A DNA stretch of 16,571 nt. Origin: Bacteroidota bacterium. GTDB lineage: Bacteria; Bacteroidota; Bacteroidia; Chitinophagales; Chitinophagaceae. Positions 6,847-14,478 of this stretch are shown one piece after another. The DNA lies in assembly GCA_023422565.1 (NCBI GenBank), contig JAFAGR010000085.1:1-16571 (forward strand). Direction: 5' to 3'. The position numbers and the translations under genes are program-made. Positions within the stretch are counted from its first letter, which is position 1, and the number at the start of each line of letters is the position of its first letter. The notes under the pieces are model-generated. The model ran no database searches and was not told the origin of the DNA. It saw only the letters and a program-made list of their open reading frames with translations.

Positions 6847-7611
6847 GTGGCAAAAGGTTCATACTATAAAAAGTATCGGGAGGCGAATGAAGGGGAGGAA
6901 GAAGAGCGACTTCCGGTGGTAAATATTTCCGATGATGTTAGAAAGGAATATGAAGACGGAAAATTATTATTGATAGATAAGCCGCTGCACTGGACGTCTT
7001 TCGATGTAGTCAGAAAGATAAGGAGCAGCATACATATAAAGAAGGTTGGACATGCCGGAACCCTTGACCCGCTTGCCTCCGGCCTGTTAATTGTTTGCAC
7101 AGGAAAGTTTACCAAACAGATAAATACACTCATGGCTGCGGAAAAGGAATATACCGGCAGCTTTACCCTTGGAGCAATTACTCCCACTTATGATCTGGAA
7201 AGCCTGCCCGAACAACAAATGCCGGTGGATGAAATTACTCTTTCCCGGATCAGGGAGGCCGCAAAGATTTTTACCGGGAGCATTATGCAATTTCCTCCTG
7301 TATATTCTGCTATTAAAAAGGCGGGCACCCCGCTTTACGAACTGGCCAGGAGAGGGGAGGCTGTTGATCTTGAGGCACGGCCTGTTACCATATCATCTTT
7401 TGAGATTACAGAATGGGATGAACCGGTAGCAAAATTTAAAGTATCCTGTTCAACAGGTACGTATATACGAAGTTTGGCGCACGACCTCGGCAAGGAACTT
7501 GGTTGCGGTGCATACCTGAGCGAACTTCGCCGCACGCGGATTGGCGAGTTTAAAGTAGAAGATGCGATGACGATGAAAGAATTCATCAGTTCATTGGAAC
7601 GGGCATCTTAG
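6847..7611 (+). CDS. truB: tRNA pseudouridine(55) synthase TruB
   Basis: TruB isomerises uridine 55 in the T-loop of nearly all tRNAs and also acts as a tRNA chaperone. The 254-residue protein has the family core: LLLIDKPLHWTSFDVVRKI at about 40-58, then GHAGTLDPLASG at 68-79 with the catalytic Asp at 74. The KEYTGSFTLGAITPTYDLE substrate region is at about 98-116, FPPVYSAIKKAG near 142-153 and STGTYIRSLAHDLG near 202-215. The start is GTG at 6847; no later start precedes the core, so the protein carries a charged N-terminal extension of about 38 residues ahead of the usual beginning of the fold. Its stop overlaps the stop of tamL on the other strand. Confidence 0.93.
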   Translation: MAKGSYYKKYREANEGEEEERLPVVNISDDVRKEYEDGKLLLIDKPLHWTSFDVVRKIRSSIHIKKVGHAGTLDPLASGLLIVCTGKFTKQINTLMAAEKEYTGSFTLGAITPTYDLESLPEQQMPVDEITLSRIREAAKIFTGSIMQFPPVYSAIKKAGTPLYELARRGEAVDLEARPVTISSFEITEWDEPVAKFKVSCSTGTYIRSLAHDLGKELGCGAYLSELRRTRIGEFKVEDAMTMKEFISSLERAS

Positions 7612-10016
7612 AATGGGTAACTAATACCAATAGTGAAGTTGAAATTTTCATAGCGCCAGCGCCGGTACTCGGGTTTTCTTCCAAACAATTTTGGGAGAAT
7701 GTCGTCGAAGCCAATATCGGGAGCCTTCCAGCCATTGTTGATGTTGCTGAGCTCCGGCCTTTTAAAGCGGAAGCCCAGATCAAGTCGGAGTACAAAATAA
7801 TTAAAATCCAAACGGAAACCTGTTCCCGCTGCCACCCCGAGTTCTTTATACAGATTTTTTAGTTTGAACTGAGCACTGTCCCGCGAGCCGTCGGGCCGGG
7901 AGTTTCTCAGATTCCAGATGTTGCCTGCATCAACAAATACGGCACCGCGCAATGTAAGAGTATTCGGAATTATCCTTGCAATAACGTAGCGGTATTCCGC
8001 ATTTGCTTCGAGCTGCATGTCTGCAGTTCTGTCGTTAAACACATTTTGCCCGAATGGAACTAGCTTTTGAGACCCCCTGCCGATTCCGCGTATTGGCCAG
8101 GCGCGCATGCCATTGCTACCTCCGCTAAAATATTGTTTGAAGAAAGGCAGGGTGGTATCGTTCCCGACTGCAATGCCCACGCCGCTGAACAAACGAAAAG
8201 CAAGTTCTGTTTCTTTGTATGTGACAGTGTATTTATATTCGGCATCGGCCCTCACATAACGCCTTCGGTATTTTTTAAAAGCGGGAATTAGTGCGCCCCA
8301 GGTCAGCCCGGATTCCTCCACATTTAACTTGATGGATCTCTCGCGCGCCAGGCTCCGCAGGTGTTTGGGATTGCGATAGGTCATTGTAAGCCCGCCGCTC
8401 ATTCCCGTGATGAGCGCCGTGTTGTAAGAATAGCGAAGAAAGGGAATTGAATCCAGTATACGGTTAAAACTGTCGGTTTGGTTGTAGAGATAATTGAATT
8501 CGATGTTGATCGGTTTGAAGGTCCATCGCCATCCTTTTTTATTAAGCACGTTAAAGCCATAATTAAGATTAAACGCCTGCGTATTAAAAAGGTCAAGCCT
8601 GTTACTTACAGCGATGTTGGTATTTAAAAAAGATTCCACCGCAGGATAAGGTTTTTTTAACAGCAGGTTAAACGGCGCAACCAGCCTCGGAAAGATCACG
8701 TTGTTGCTGTAACTGATTTCTTGCGCATTGATGAGTCGCGTATTGGCGGCGCGATAATTATTATTCAATTCAATTCCTGCGCGGAGGCTGTGTATCATTT
8801 TGATAGCTTCGCGCCCCATATTTCGGTTAGTGAGAGAGAGGTTTCCGGAAAGGCCGAAAAGATTTCCCGCCAGTGCGTTGTTGGTATTGCTGTTGGCCGA
8901 ATAACTGGCTTCCAGCGCGGCTTCAAATCCGAATTTTTTACCGGGTAGAAGTTGAATCGATACGTCTACCAAGCCCGGGTTTAAAGAATCTTCTTCCATC
9001 CTGATGTTGATGCTTTCCCAAACCCCTGCCTTTGCAAAATTGTTTATCGTTTTATAATACATGGAGTGGCGGTACATCTCCCCACTTCTTAAGGCCACAT
9101 TACGTGCAAGAAATTCAGGTTTAAACAAAGGCTGGTGATAACGGATGCGGATACCCGAAGTTTGGATCTCCCTGAAATTAGTTCCGTCAGGCGTATCTCC
9201 CTGGTAGAAATCAGGGAATACCGTGATTCGATTTATGAAGTATTTAAAAAGCCGGCTCGAATCTGTCGGCGGGTTTATCACCATTGTTAGTTTGATCTGC
9301 GGTGAATCTTTTGCGCGCTCAGCCCCCCTTAGAATTTCAAGAACTTTAAACGGATCGTCAGAAACGGTGGTTAAAGCCGCATTTGAAGTGTCTCCCCGAA
9401 CTTTCAATTCAGCTGCGGTAAATTTGTAATATCCGTTGTTTCTGAATGTGTCTACAAGCCTGGATATTTCACCCAGCACGCCGGCCCGGGTTACCGGTAC
9501 TCCCGCTACAAGAACACTTTTATCTGCGGTGCGTTGTGCGATCTGTTGTAATTCTTCGGGAACCAGACGATATTCCAGAGTGTCAACCAGGGTAGGCTTC
9601 CCGGCATGTACCAAATACTTTACTTTAACGCGGTTGCCGGAAGTATCTGCCGTGAAGGAAACCCGGGCATCGTAGTAACCAAGGTGGTACATAGAGCCTT
9701 TCATATTTTTGGCTGAGGCAGCAGAGTAGGCGCTGTCATACACCGGAGGTCTCACAATCGTGCGAAACAAAAACAATGCTTCCTTTGTAATAAATTTGCT
9801 GCTGTCGTCTAGCTGGTCGTTAAGTTTCGACACTACCGCCGAACGTTCGATCTTCGTAAAATTCCCTCCTTCAAGGTTAATGGTATTTTTTATGAGATAG
9901 GGTTTGCCGGAAGGAGCTTTTCGAACTATCGTACAGGATGAAACAAGTAAAAGAAGGAAGACGAAACAGGATGCATAACTACCAATTCCACTATAGCGCT
10001 TTAATTTTCTCTTCAT
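7608..10016 (-). CDS. tamL: TamL, BamA/Omp85-family assembly lipoprotein
   Basis: An 802-residue Omp85-superfamily protein of the Bacteroidota TamL type, the lipidated counterpart of TamA thought to work with TamB in outer membrane homeostasis. The chosen start (ATG at 10016) gives MKRKLKRY, a hydrophobic core and the lipobox LVSSC with Cys28; an upstream in-frame ATG (10037) would only add seven residues. The middle part resembles POTRA-type modules (residues ~40-400). The C-terminal half is a beta-barrel ending in Phe (GISYPF), with an L6-loop-like GGSNGMRAWPIRGIGRGS near residue 630 containing the conserved Arg. Its start codon overlaps that of the divergent RNA methyltransferase gene and its stop overlaps that of truB. 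A TamB gene is not in the window. Confidence 0.88.
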   Translation of the reverse strand: MKRKLKRYSGIGSYASCFVFLLLLVSSCTIVRKAPSGKPYLIKNTINLEGGNFTKIERSAVVSKLNDQLDDSSKFITKEALFLFRTIVRPPVYDSAYSAASAKNMKGSMYHLGYYDARVSFTADTSGNRVKVKYLVHAGKPTLVDTLEYRLVPEELQQIAQRTADKSVLVAGVPVTRAGVLGEISRLVDTFRNNGYYKFTAAELKVRGDTSNAALTTVSDDPFKVLEILRGAERAKDSPQIKLTMVINPPTDSSRLFKYFINRITVFPDFYQGDTPDGTNFREIQTSGIRIRYHQPLFKPEFLARNVALRSGEMYRHSMYYKTINNFAKAGVWESINIRMEEDSLNPGLVDVSIQLLPGKKFGFEAALEASYSANSNTNNALAGNLFGLSGNLSLTNRNMGREAIKMIHSLRAGIELNNNYRAANTRLINAQEISYSNNVIFPRLVAPFNLLLKKPYPAVESFLNTNIAVSNRLDLFNTQAFNLNYGFNVLNKKGWRWTFKPINIEFNYLYNQTDSFNRILDSIPFLRYSYNTALITGMSGGLTMTYRNPKHLRSLARERSIKLNVEESGLTWGALIPAFKKYRRRYVRADAEYKYTVTYKETELAFRLFSGVGIAVGNDTTLPFFKQYFSGGSNGMRAWPIRGIGRGSQKLVPFGQNVFNDRTADMQLEANAEYRYVIARIIPNTLTLRGAVFVDAGNIWNLRNSRPDGSRDSAQFKLKNLYKELGVAAGTGFRLDFNYFVLRLDLGFRFKRPELSNINNGWKAPDIGFDDILPKLFGRKPEYRRWRYENFNFTIGISYPF

Positions 10017-10758
10017 GTTAAGCAAATCCGAGGTCAAATATATCCAAAGTTTACAGCAGAAAAAATTCCGCGATGTGCATAAAGCCTTTGTAGCTGAGGG
10101 CCCGAAAGTGGTGGGAGAATTAATTCAGCAAAAGACCTTTGCGGTTAAAAAAATATTTGCACTGGAGGAATGGTTCCTAAGCAACGGAGATTCCCTCCAA
10201 TTGCGAAAAGAGGAGTTGGTTATTGTTAAGGAGTTTGAGCTTGAAAAAATATCGTTCTTAGCCACGGCTAACCAGGTGCTTGCGGTTTTTGCACATAAAA
10301 AAGATGATGATTTTAAGCCCTTGGCGGGGAAGATTACATTAATGCTTGAAGATATCCGTGACCCGGGAAACTTTGGAACCATTATCCGCATTGCAGACTG
10401 GTTCGGAGTTTCGGATGTTGTGTGTTCAAAAAACTGCGTGGACATGTATAACCCTAAAGTTGTGCAAAGTACCATGGCAAGCCTTGGCCGTGTGAACATA
10501 CACTATACGCTGCTTGAAGATGTTTGCAAAAAATTTCCTGAAGCCAAAATATACGCAGCTGTGCTCGGCGGCATTCCGCTACCGGAGGTAAAAGTTGAGC
10601 TGCCTGCATTCCTTCTCATTGGTAACGAGGGTGCAGGATTATCCGAAACAATGATCTCGATGGCATCTGAGAAAATCTCAATTCCGGGAGCAGGATGTGC
10701 AGAGTCGCTCAATGCCGCCGTTGCCACCGGCATTTTGTTGTATTCGTTTACCCGTTAA
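10015..10758 (+). CDS. TrmH/SpoU family RNA 2'-O-methyltransferase
   Basis: A SAM-dependent ribose methyltransferase of the SPOUT (TrmH) class with a deep trefoil knot; the target (tRNA or 23S rRNA) cannot be fixed from sequence. At 247 residues it carries an N-terminal substrate-binding part (MLSKSEVKYIQSLQQKKFR, then FVAEGPKVV at 25-33). The three SpoU motifs follow: motif 1 LEDIRDPGNFGTIIR at 111-125 with conserved Asn119 and Arg125, motif 2 LLIGNEGAGLSE near 200-212, and motif 3 PGAGCAESLNAAVATGILLY near 223-243. The MLSK start at 10015 matches the usual beginning of this subfamily and overlaps the tamL ATG in a CATG tetranucleotide. The gene ends 2 bp from the stop of the convergent permease gene. 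Confidence 0.9.
   Translation: MLSKSEVKYIQSLQQKKFRDVHKAFVAEGPKVVGELIQQKTFAVKKIFALEEWFLSNGDSLQLRKEELVIVKEFELEKISFLATANQVLAVFAHKKDDDFKPLAGKITLMLEDIRDPGNFGTIIRIADWFGVSDVVCSKNCVDMYNPKVVQSTMASLGRVNIHYTLLEDVCKKFPEAKIYAAVLGGIPLPEVKVELPAFLLIGNEGAGLSETMISMASEKISIPGAGCAESLNAAVATGILLYSFTR
10035..10042 (-). promoter_or_regulatory. Candidate -7 box for tamL
   Basis: On the minus strand TATATTTG matches the Bacteroidota -7 consensus TAnnTTTG exactly. It lies 18 bp upstream of the tamL ATG, inside the coding sequence of the divergent methyltransferase gene, and would give a leader of roughly a dozen bases. The expected upstream -33 TTTG is only approximate (a T-rich stretch near 10058-10065), so this remains a candidate. 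Confidence 0.4.
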
Positions 10759-10760
10759 CG

Positions 10761-11990
10761 TTAGCGGAACTGAACGGCTTTTACTGGGTTTATTTTCTTA
10801 ATGAGCAGCGTGGGAAAGATCAGTGTAATAATGCTGATTGCCAGGGTAGAAAACGCAACGAGAATCACCTGCCACCAAACCACATCTGCTTCTGCGGTTC
10901 GCATAAAATACGCTTCCTCATTCAGTTTGATAAAACCCGTTGCCTGTTGCAGCCAGCAGATGGCCAGCCCAAAAAGTGTCCCGATAATGATGCCGGTTAT
11001 TGCGATGAAGGCTGTGTTGTAAAGAAATACTTTTTGAATGTTCCAATTGGGCACGCCCGTTGCTTTTAGGATGCCGATCATACGGGTGCGTTCCAATACA
11101 AGAATGATCAGGCAGGTGATGAGGTTCACCACGGCCACAATTACCATTATTAGTAACAGTATATTCTTTAATTGTCCCTGGAGATTCAGCCAGTCGAATA
11201 TGTTTGGGTAGATCTCCAGAATACTTTTGCTGTACCAGGCCTGCGGAAGGTTTTCATGTATCCTTGCAGAGAGCGTGTCTGCCTTTCGATAGTCGTTTAA
11301 AGTGATCTCATATCCGCCTATCTGTTCCGGCTCCCAATTATTCAATCTCCTGATAAGATCGATATCGCAAAGGGCAAAATTCTTATCGTATTCCTCAATG
11401 CCCGTCTTAAATGTTCCTGTAACTCTCAGCTTTCGCGCGGTTTTACTTCCATCCGGCCTGAAAAAATAAACCAGCATGGTGTCGCCGGCATTTACGCCAA
11501 GCCTGTTTGCAGTAAAGGAACTGATGTTGAATTCGGTACTGTATGAACTGTCGTTAAAATTAAACCAGGCGCCTGCCTGAAGAAAATCTTTAAAACGGTT
11601 ACGGTTATACGAAGAATCATATCCTTTAAGCAAAACACTCTCAATGCCGGTGCCGAATTTGATGATCGCAGATTTTGTGGCATAACGGTCCGCCGACAAA
11701 ACTTCCGGCATAGCAGCGAGGTAATTTTCTACGGTATCGTTCCTGAATATGGGATCTTCTTCGGCTATGCTAACCCTGCTGTCAAGATTTTGTTGCACAC
11801 GAATGTGTCCCCAAAAGCTAAAAACCTTTTTACTGATCACATTTTGGAAACCATTAACAAAACTCAGGGCCACAATCATCACCGCTACGCTGAGCGCTGT
11901 GGCACTCACTGCCAGGCGAATGATGAACCGCGAGAAAGTTTTTTTTCCGGATGAGGCCATTCTCCGGGATATGAAGAGGGAAAGGTTCAA
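10761..11990 (-). CDS. LolC/LolE-type ABC transporter permease
   Basis: A 409-residue inner-membrane permease of the LolC/LolE (FtsX-like) family, which with the ATPase LolD extracts lipoproteins from the inner membrane for transfer to the outer membrane. It has the family's four-helix layout. Helix 1 covers about 22-47; a large periplasmic domain follows (about 48-275). Helices 2-4 lie at about 276-299, 322-347 and 370-397. The cytoplasmic ERTRMIGILKATG segment (300-312) is the FtsX-family coupling region. The start is TTG at 11990, giving MNLSLFISRRM, which fits the family N-terminus; the next ATG would remove these residues. LolD and a second permease are absent from the window. LolC versus LolE cannot be decided, and MacB-like roles are not excluded. 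Confidence 0.8.
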   Translation of the reverse strand: MNLSLFISRRMASSGKKTFSRFIIRLAVSATALSVAVMIVALSFVNGFQNVISKKVFSFWGHIRVQQNLDSRVSIAEEDPIFRNDTVENYLAAMPEVLSADRYATKSAIIKFGTGIESVLLKGYDSSYNRNRFKDFLQAGAWFNFNDSSYSTEFNISSFTANRLGVNAGDTMLVYFFRPDGSKTARKLRVTGTFKTGIEEYDKNFALCDIDLIRRLNNWEPEQIGGYEITLNDYRKADTLSARIHENLPQAWYSKSILEIYPNIFDWLNLQGQLKNILLLIMVIVAVVNLITCLIILVLERTRMIGILKATGVPNWNIQKVFLYNTAFIAITGIIIGTLFGLAICWLQQATGFIKLNEEAYFMRTAEADVVWWQVILVAFSTLAISIITLIFPTLLIKKINPVKAVQFR

Positions 11991-12010
11991 AACAATTATT
12001 TGGTATCTTT

Positions 12011-12018
12011 CAAAAATA
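12011..12018 (-). promoter_or_regulatory. Candidate -7 box for the LolC/E-type permease gene
   Basis: The minus strand carries TATTTTTG, an exact TAnnTTTG match, 20 bp upstream of the TTG start of the permease gene and within the 44-bp divergent gap to the DUF5103 gene. A possible -33 TTTG (plus-strand 12043-12046) sits 24 bp further, longer than the usual 19-21 spacing, so the call is tentative. Confidence 0.35.
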
Positions 12019-12034
12019 AATCAAATCGGGGGAA

Positions 12035-13318
12035 ATGATCATCAAAAGAGTGCTGTACACGGTTTTCCTTTTTTTATTTTCGGGATTGGAAGTGTTTGCC
12101 CAGCAGGTTGACAGAGTTTATCATTCCAACATTAAAACCGCGCAATTAACGGTGTACGGTGCCCAACAGGAAATGCCTGTTTACCGGCTTAATTCGGGTG
12201 ACAGGCTTGAACTTGGCTTTGACGACCTGGACGGCAATGTGAAAAGTTATTATTATACCTACGTTTTGTGCGATTACAACTGGAACCCGGTTAACCTTAA
12301 CCCGTTTGACTACATTCAGGGGTTTACACAAAACAGGATCGCAACATATCGTTTTTCTTCGGTTGCGCTTACCCGTTATACACATTACCAGGCCATTTTG
12401 CCCGACCGGAATTCTGTGCCCACAAAGTCCGGTAATTATATATTGAAAGTTTTTTTAGACGGAGATACTTCAAAGGTTGCCTTTACTAAGCGTATGCTGG
12501 TGGCTGATCAAAAAGCGATCGTTTCAGGTGAAGTGGTTCAGCCATTCACGCCGGACCTGTTTAAAACGCATCAAAAATTAAAGTTCAACATTTCGCTTAA
12601 AGGATTGAGCACCTTCAGTGCCGCACAACAGGTGAAAGTGGTTATACTTCAGAATAACCGCTGGGATAATTTACAGAAAGATATAGCGCCCACATTCGTT
12701 CGCGGCAATTCATTGGAATACTATTCTGAAAACACGGGAATTTTTCCAGGAGGGAAAGAGTGGCGTTGGGCAGACCTGCGGAGTTTCCGGCTTCAGAGTG
12801 ACAGAGTTGATTCAGGCAATTACAAAAAGAACAGCACCGAAATATTCATGAAGGTTGATGGTGACCGGTCGGCACATCGCTATATTTATTTTTCCGATAT
12901 CAACGGGGCGTATGTTATCACCACGTATGAAACCGTTAACCCTTTGTGGCAGGGCGATTACGCCACAGTGAGATTTTCACTTGCACCTCCTAACGGTAAG
13001 CCATATGCGAAGGAAGATGTTTTTCTTGCCGGACAGTTCACGGGGTTTAATACAACAGACGAATGGAAGATGAACTTCAATGAAGAGCGCGGAGTTTATG
13101 AGAAAGACGTGTTCCTTAAGCAAGGTTATTACAATTACACCTACATAGTGAAGGAACCCATGACGGGATCACTTATTGATCTGGAAGGAAATTATTGGGA
13201 AACAGAAAACCGTTATACTATTCTTGTTTACTATAAATCTTTCACCGACCGAAATGATCAGCTGATAGGCGTGGGAGAGGTGAGGTCGCGGTTTGACAGG
13301 CCGGGATTTGTTTTTTAG
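12035..13318 (+). CDS. DUF5103 domain secreted protein
   Basis: A 427-residue exported protein that I recognise as the DUF5103 family, typical of Bacteroidota and of unknown function. A signal peptide (MIIKRVLYTVFLFLFSGLEVFA) is probably cleaved before the Gln-Gln pair at about 23-24. The mature part is beta-rich. An N-terminal domain contains RLELGFDDLDGNVKSYYYTY and CDYNWNP near 58-88, and the middle contains an ENTGIFPGGKEWRWADLRSF segment near 230-250. The C-terminal beta-sandwich-like part (DVFLAGQFTGF through YYNYTYIVK, about 328-375) has the look of an early-set or carbohydrate-binding-module-like fold; that last point is inference. Location is periplasm or cell surface. It diverges from the permease gene over 44 bp and is followed directly by the heptamer repeat. 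Confidence 0.82.
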   Translation: MIIKRVLYTVFLFLFSGLEVFAQQVDRVYHSNIKTAQLTVYGAQQEMPVYRLNSGDRLELGFDDLDGNVKSYYYTYVLCDYNWNPVNLNPFDYIQGFTQNRIATYRFSSVALTRYTHYQAILPDRNSVPTKSGNYILKVFLDGDTSKVAFTKRMLVADQKAIVSGEVVQPFTPDLFKTHQKLKFNISLKGLSTFSAAQQVKVVILQNNRWDNLQKDIAPTFVRGNSLEYYSENTGIFPGGKEWRWADLRSFRLQSDRVDSGNYKKNSTEIFMKVDGDRSAHRYIYFSDINGAYVITTYETVNPLWQGDYATVRFSLAPPNGKPYAKEDVFLAGQFTGFNTTDEWKMNFNEERGVYEKDVFLKQGYYNYTYIVKEPMTGSLIDLEGNYWETENRYTILVYYKSFTDRNDQLIGVGEVRSRFDRPGFVF

Positions 13319-13319
13319 T

Positions 13320-13368
13320 TTCTGGTTCCTGGTTCCTTGTTCCTTGTTCCTGGTTCCTTGTTCCTGGT
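13320..13368 (+). repeat. TCCTKGT heptamer tandem repeat
   Basis: Seven head-to-tail 7-base units begin two bases after the DUF5103 stop. The first is imperfect (TTCTGGT), followed by six that fit TCCTKGT, in which the fifth base alternates between G and T (order G, T, T, G, T, G). The array is purely intergenic and could vary in copy number by slippage. Confidence 0.85.
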
Positions 13369-13655
13369 TTCGGTCTGAAGTCTACAGTCGATATACTGTT
13401 ATGATTTCTGTCCGATAGAAGAGTTACGAAATCTTCTCAAACTAATGCCAGTTCATATTTGATTAGGTTATTTAAAACACCGCTTACCAATTTTAGCTTC
13501 CGGTTTTCCTTTTGGTCACGGAGTTCCACAAAGAAGATGCATGAGTTACACGGAGATAGTATAATTTTCAGAATGTCTGAAACGCTTTGTAGTCACGGTA
13601 TCTGCTAATCTTAGATCAATTTTCAATTTTCTTTCTTTAAAATTTTGAAGTGCCG

Positions 13656-13663
13656 TATATTTG
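13656..13663 (+). promoter_or_regulatory. Promoter -7 box of the SRP RNA gene
   Basis: TATATTTG matches TAnnTTTG exactly and ends 4 bp before the predicted 5' end of the SRP RNA at 13668, the spacing expected for a stable RNA. Twenty bases upstream is TTTC (13632-13635), a one-mismatch version of the -33 TTTG. Confidence 0.6.
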
Positions 13664-13667
13664 CACC

Positions 13668-13761
13668 GGCAAGTCTTATACGACCAGCTCCTGCTGAACT
13701 CCCCCAGGACCGGAAGGTAGCAAGGGTAGGTGGTTGAGCGGTGCGATATAAGTAACTTGCC
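13668..13761 (+). ncRNA. ffs: Signal recognition particle RNA (small bacterial 4.5S type)
   Basis: The RNA scaffold of SRP, which binds Ffh and FtsY to target membrane proteins co-translationally. The diagnostic apical hairpin is present: CAGGACCGGAAGGTAGCAAG (around 13714-13733) with the GGAA tetraloop and the asymmetric internal loop that binds the Ffh M domain. The two ends pair as a long rod: GGCAAGT (13668-13674) with ACTTGCC (13755-13761), and CTTATA with TATAAG just inside. About 94 nt is normal for the small bacterial form lacking the Alu domain. A TAnnTTTG promoter lies directly upstream and a run of eight Ts directly downstream. Ends are estimated from the pairing. Confidence 0.93.
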
Positions 13762-13770
13762 ATTTTTTTT
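13755..13770 (+). terminator. Terminator of the SRP RNA gene
   Basis: The closing strand of the SRP RNA terminal stem (ACTTGCC) is followed by CA-free sequence of a single A and then eight Ts at 13763-13770. The RNA's own rod helix and this U tract together form an intrinsic terminator, a common arrangement for this gene. Confidence 0.6.
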
Positions 13771-13791
13771 GCACATCCTAAATATCAGCAT

Positions 13792-14445
13792 ATGAAGTTT
13801 TTTATTGATACGGCAAACCTTGACCAGATCAGGGAAGCGCATGATCTCGGAATTCTTGATGGCGTAACCACCAATCCATCTCTTATGGCCAAGGAAGGAA
13901 TAAAAGGCCATGATGCCGTGATGGCGCATTACAAAGCGATCTGTGATATGGTGGATGGCGATATCAGCGCCGAGGTAGTTTCAACAGATTTCAAAGGGAT
14001 CGTGGAAGAAGGAAAGAAGCTTGCCGCAATTCATGAGAACATAGTGGTAAAAGTTCCGATGATAAAGGAGGGCGTGAAAGCGATCAAATGGTTTACAGAT
14101 AACAATATCCGTACAAATTGCACGCTCGTGTTTTCACCGGGCCAGGCAATATTAGCCGCAAAAGCAGGAGCAACTTATGTCAGTCCGTTTATTGGAAGAA
14201 TTGACGACAGCGGTTGGGACGGGCTGGAACTTATTCATCAGCTTCGCCAGATATTTAACATGCAGGCTTACGGTACGGAAATTCTTGCTGCATCTATTCG
14301 TAACCCGAACCACATTATTAAATGTGCGGAGGCGGGTGCAGATGTTTGTACCTGTCCCCTTGATTCAATTATGGGCTTGTTGAAACATCCGCTTACAGAT
14401 ATTGGCCTCGCGAAATTTTTGGAGGACGCGAAAAAGTTTGCTTAA
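13792..14445 (+). CDS. fsa: Transaldolase-like fructose-6-phosphate aldolase
   Basis: A 217-residue TIM-barrel enzyme of the short transaldolase/FSA subfamily (TalC/MipB type). It forms a Schiff base on a lysine and either transfers dihydroxyacetone units in the pentose phosphate pathway or cleaves fructose 6-phosphate; sequence alone does not separate the two. The N-terminus MKFFIDTANLDQI and DGVTTNPSLMAKEG (23-36) are signatures, with Asp6 and the TTNPS motif. The Schiff-base Lys is Lys87 in IVVKVPM, and the NCTLVFSPGQAILAAKAGATYVSPFIGRIDD stretch follows at about 112-142. Length is typical. The start ATG lies 21 bp beyond the T run of the SRP RNA gene. A strong bidirectional terminator follows the stop. 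Confidence 0.92.
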   Translation: MKFFIDTANLDQIREAHDLGILDGVTTNPSLMAKEGIKGHDAVMAHYKAICDMVDGDISAEVVSTDFKGIVEEGKKLAAIHENIVVKVPMIKEGVKAIKWFTDNNIRTNCTLVFSPGQAILAAKAGATYVSPFIGRIDDSGWDGLELIHQLRQIFNMQAYGTEILAASIRNPNHIIKCAEAGADVCTCPLDSIMGLLKHPLTDIGLAKFLEDAKKFA

Positions 14446-14453
14446 AAATTTAT

Positions 14454-14478
14454 GCCCGTTATAAACGGGCTTTTTTTT
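14454..14478 (+). terminator. Bidirectional intrinsic terminator
   Basis: GCCCGTT (14454-14460) and AACGGGC (14464-14470) form a GC-rich 7-bp stem with a 3-nt loop, followed by eight Ts (14471-14478), for the transaldolase gene. Read on the minus strand the hairpin is followed by ATAAATTTTT, so it can also end the convergent small secreted protein gene, whose stop codon lies within the T tract. Confidence 0.85.

Larger units (their letters stand above)
13319..13667. other. Intergenic region between the DUF5103 gene and ffs
   Basis: 349 bp without a gene. It begins with the TCCTKGT heptamer tandem repeat, contains a short hairpin (ACAGT at 13384-13388 with ACTGT at 13395-13399) and a pair of CACGGAG-type motifs (13516-13556), and ends in the promoter of the SRP RNA gene. 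An open frame on the minus strand (13546-13929) spans the SRP RNA and the start of the transaldolase gene and is a shadow. No strong terminator for the DUF5103 gene is evident. Confidence 0.6.

Noticed and set aside
8067..9675. Several 61-79 codon open frames overlapping tamL on both strands
   Set aside because: They lie wholly within the long, domain-supported tamL frame and have no signals of their own.
13546..13929. Minus-strand 127-codon open frame
   Set aside because: It runs antisense through the SRP RNA gene and the start of the transaldolase gene and shows no domain; a shadow frame.
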